From positions 1 through 39,213 of the forward strand of contig NZ_PGLQ01000013.1 in assembly GCF_002802865.1 (NCBI RefSeq): 39,213 nucleotides of DNA, in the 5' to 3' direction. Both the position numbers and the translations under genes were made by a program. The stretch is from Bifidobacterium scaligerum (GTDB taxonomy: Bacteria; Actinomycetota; Actinomycetes; Actinomycetales; Bifidobacteriaceae). Numbering within the stretch: the first letter of the stretch is position 1; each line of letters opens with the position of its first letter. Positions 37,909 to 39,213 of this stretch are shown piece after piece. The notes beneath the pieces are model-generated. The model did no database searches. It was given only the letters and a program-made list of their open reading frames with translations, and had not been told where the DNA came from.

Positions 37909-38655
37909 CTACGTGCAGTTCGCATCGGTGTACAGCTTGAGTGAGTCCGGCACCAGATTGAGCAGTTCACCCATCGAATCTTCGAGCTTGACGTTCTTGT
38001 TGCTGCCTTTGGCATGCACTTCCACCACGAAATCGAATACGGTGGGGTCTTCGGTGGAAATGGCGCCGTTCTTCTGCGCCCACAGGCTGTGCTGCTCGTT
38101 CACGTTGACTTCCAGCTGCCCGATGCCCGGGAATTCGAAGCTGGCCTCGCCGCCGTTGTTGTCGCCCGTGGACGACTCGGTGATGGTGCCGTTGACGGTG
38201 ACGTAGATCTTTTTGTTCGAGCCGGTATCGCTGCGGTTGAAGGTGGCCACGAGTTTATTGCCGTTGACGGTGAATGTGCCGCGCTCACCGCCGTCCTCGC
38301 CGTAGATGGTGTAGGTTTCGTTGGATTTGAAATTCAGGCCTTTCGGCAAATCGTAGGTGAATTGGTCGCCTTCTTGGATATCGACGCCGTTGGGCATCGT
38401 CCAATACAGCTTCATCTTGACCGGGTCACCGTAGTTCACCGTCATGCCGGTGGTGTACGGCTTGCCGTCGATGGTGATCACCGTGTCGTCTTTGAGGACC
38501 GGGGCCTGTGCGCTGCCGATTTCATACGTGGTTGCGGCTTGTGCGACTGGCACGCCCACGATGGCGGTAGCCAACAGCATGGCGATTATCACGAGCATTG
38601 ATGCTAACGTTCGCAACAACGGGTAGACGGACTGTTGTCTGTTTTGAACGAACAT
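37909..38655 (-). CDS. Adhesin N-terminal fragment (before the amber codon)
   Basis: The 248-aa product expected if TAG acts as a stop. It has a signal peptide (hydrophobic stretch MLVIIAMLLATAIVGVPVAQA, cut into two here) and the first adhesin domain, with FDFVVEVHAKGSNKNVKLED. It lacks any anchor, so it would be released. The 5' end has a good AGGAGAG ribosome-binding site. Confidence 0.75.
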   Translation of the reverse strand: MFVQNRQQSVYPLLRTLASMLVIIAMLLATAIVGVPVAQAATTYEIGSAQAPVLKDDTVITIDGKPYTTGMTVNYGDPVKMKLYWTMPNGVDIQEGDQFTYDLPKGLNFKSNETYTIYGEDGGERGTFTVNGNKLVATFNRSDTGSNKKIYVTVNGTITESSTGDNNGGEASFEFPGIGQLEVNVNEQHSLWAQKNGAISTEDPTVFDFVVEVHAKGSNKNVKLEDSMGELLNLVPDSLKLYTDANCT

Positions 38656-38727
38656 CTTCTCTCCTACTATGGCACTACAGCTCTGGCACTACGTCATCGA
38701 TTGATGCCATTGGGGCTTCTGTCATTC

Positions 38728-38766
38728 AGAATACGTTAAGCCATAGTCATGTTGCAAACGATTGCC
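38728..38766 (-). promoter_or_regulatory. Predicted promoter and LacI-like operator of adhesin-amylase unit
   Basis: On the minus strand -35 TTGCAA (38757-38752) and -10 TATTCT (38733-38728) are 18 bp apart, giving a leader of about 65 nt. The -35 overlaps TTGCAAACGATTGCC (38752-38766), a near-palindrome with GCAA/TTGC arms around a central CG, the form of LacI-family (for example MalR-type) operators. Several other TGCAAT motifs lie farther upstream (38,781-38,875). Confidence 0.45.
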
Positions 38767-38909
38767 ATATATCAGCGTTTCTGCAATTACGGCCGATAAG
38801 GTGATTATCGCCCTGATTGTTCTTGCAGTTCTTTCATGAAAACGCACTGCAATTGCATACGCTTGCAATCTGGAGGGGGAGGGGGAAGTTCCTCGGTCTT
38901 TCTTTTTTT

Positions 38910-38954
38910 CGCGAATATGTACCACTGACGTTACCCCAGTGGTACATATTCGCG
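38910..38954. repeat. Palindrome 1 upstream of adhesin
   Basis: 18-bp perfect arms (38910-38927 and 38937-38954) around ACGTTACCC. Inner stem ACCACTG/CAGTGGT. It is followed by a conserved G-rich tail, GCGGAAGGCCGCGGAGGAC. Confidence 0.88.
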
Positions 38955-39098
38955 GAAGGCCGCGGAGGACGCAGGGAGAGGAATCCGTGACGAGAGCTTC
39001 AACGACGCAGGTTCCGACGACATCTCTAAGAGGTTTCCGTTTCCCCCAAGAACACCATCTCCCATCTCCTTTCTCCCCCATCTCTCCCCCTCCCCTCC

Positions 39099-39139
39099 CG
39101 AATATGTACCGCTGACGTTACCTCAGCGGTACATATTCG
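39099..39139. repeat. Palindrome 2 upstream of adhesin, related to palindrome 1
   Basis: 16-bp perfect arms (39099-39114 and 39124-39139) around ACGTTACCT. Same stem as palindrome 1 except ACCGCTG/CAGCGGT, so both sides changed together. The same G-rich tail follows, with a 7-8-bp insertion. Between and after the two elements the sequence is C/T- or G/A-rich and shows no gene. Confidence 0.88.
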
Positions 39140-39213
39140 CGGGAGGCCGCGGGAGGATACGGAGGACGCAGGGAGAGGAGGACGAAGGAGGGGAGGAGAG
39201 GACGAGGGGAGGA

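Larger units (their letters stand above)
31762..38655 (-). pseudogene. Giant CnaB/SpaA surface adhesin interrupted by an amber codon
   Basis: A single reading frame of 2,298 codons including the stops, broken only by TAG at 37911-37909 (codon 249). Read through, it encodes a signal peptide (ending AQA|ATT), an adhesin-type N-terminal region with several beta-sandwich domains, and five SpaA-type domains (for example GSFKLDKKDEQG...TLTETTAPDGYQ). Six CnaB domains carry the KVWNDxN-type start (IRARKVWNDDN, VPVTKVWNDAN, VSVTKRWEDG, IDLTKTWDDN, VTVNKVWDDA, LNVRKAWNDN). A sorting signal LPQAG (31885-31899), a hydrophobic segment and a Lys/Arg tail follow. AGGAGAG precedes the ATG. LPQAG differs from LPxTG at position 4. 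A non-slippage base change, a sequencing error or genuine read-through could explain the TAG. Confidence 0.85.

Noticed and set aside
37909..37911. TAG recoded as a sense codon genome-wide
   Set aside because: The intact aldolase gene ends in TAG at the expected length, so TAG is used as a stop.

Overview
The window reads as a stretch of chromosome from a high-GC Gram-positive gut actinomycete, most likely Bifidobacterium. The support is indirect: codon usage, an FprA-type ferredoxin reductase, a tgt/dcd/HtrA backbone, an intracellular GH30/transporter pair without a PTS, and a very large sortase-anchored CnaB adhesin beside an extracellular starch amylase. I cannot fix the species from sequence alone. 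There is no sign of phage, plasmid or CRISPR.

Layout. Positions 1-12,121 are a minus-strand series: class II fructose-bisphosphate aldolase, an EamA-type transporter, tRNA-Gly(CCC), HtpX protease, FprA-like reductase, a TetR regulator, a GH30 glycosidase, its MFS/GPH-like sugar transporter and a P1B-type metal ATPase. At 12,607-14,571 lies a minus-strand HtrA-like membrane serine protease. From 14,897 to 20,231 the plus strand carries tgt, a nitroreductase-like protein, tRNA-Leu(CAG), dcd and a single-pass membrane protein with a long Ala/Pro/Gln/Thr-rich cytoplasmic part. Then come a P2A-type cation ATPase (minus), an 810-bp repeat-rich intergenic region, an MFS exporter (minus), a TrmH/RlmB rRNA methyltransferase (plus), and an 11.3-kb minus-strand surface locus at 27,338-38,655.

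The surface locus is the most interesting part. A giant secreted multi-domain CnaB/SpaA adhesin (2,298 codons including stops, variant sorting signal LPQAG) overlaps by ATGA with a 1,475-aa secreted GH13 alpha-amylase. The amylase carries a CBM25-like domain, a CBM41-like domain and six InlB-type (Listeria-Bacteroides) repeats, but no anchor of its own. Upstream lie a LacI-operator-like site and two long palindromes whose stems differ by a compensatory base change. The arrangement suggests a co-translated adhere-and-digest unit for starch or glycogen at the cell surface (inference). In this sequence the adhesin is cut by one in-frame TAG at codon 249, with about 6 kb of otherwise open frame after it.

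Intergenic regions are rich in structured repeats: a 95-bp dispersed family (three copies, two forming a 56-bp inverted repeat), an 11-copy heptamer, 13-bp and 23-bp tandem arrays, paired CGTACG palindromes, and perfect 20-21-bp hairpins without a U-tract. A clear TetR-type operator sits between the -35 and -10 of the GH30 transporter operon.
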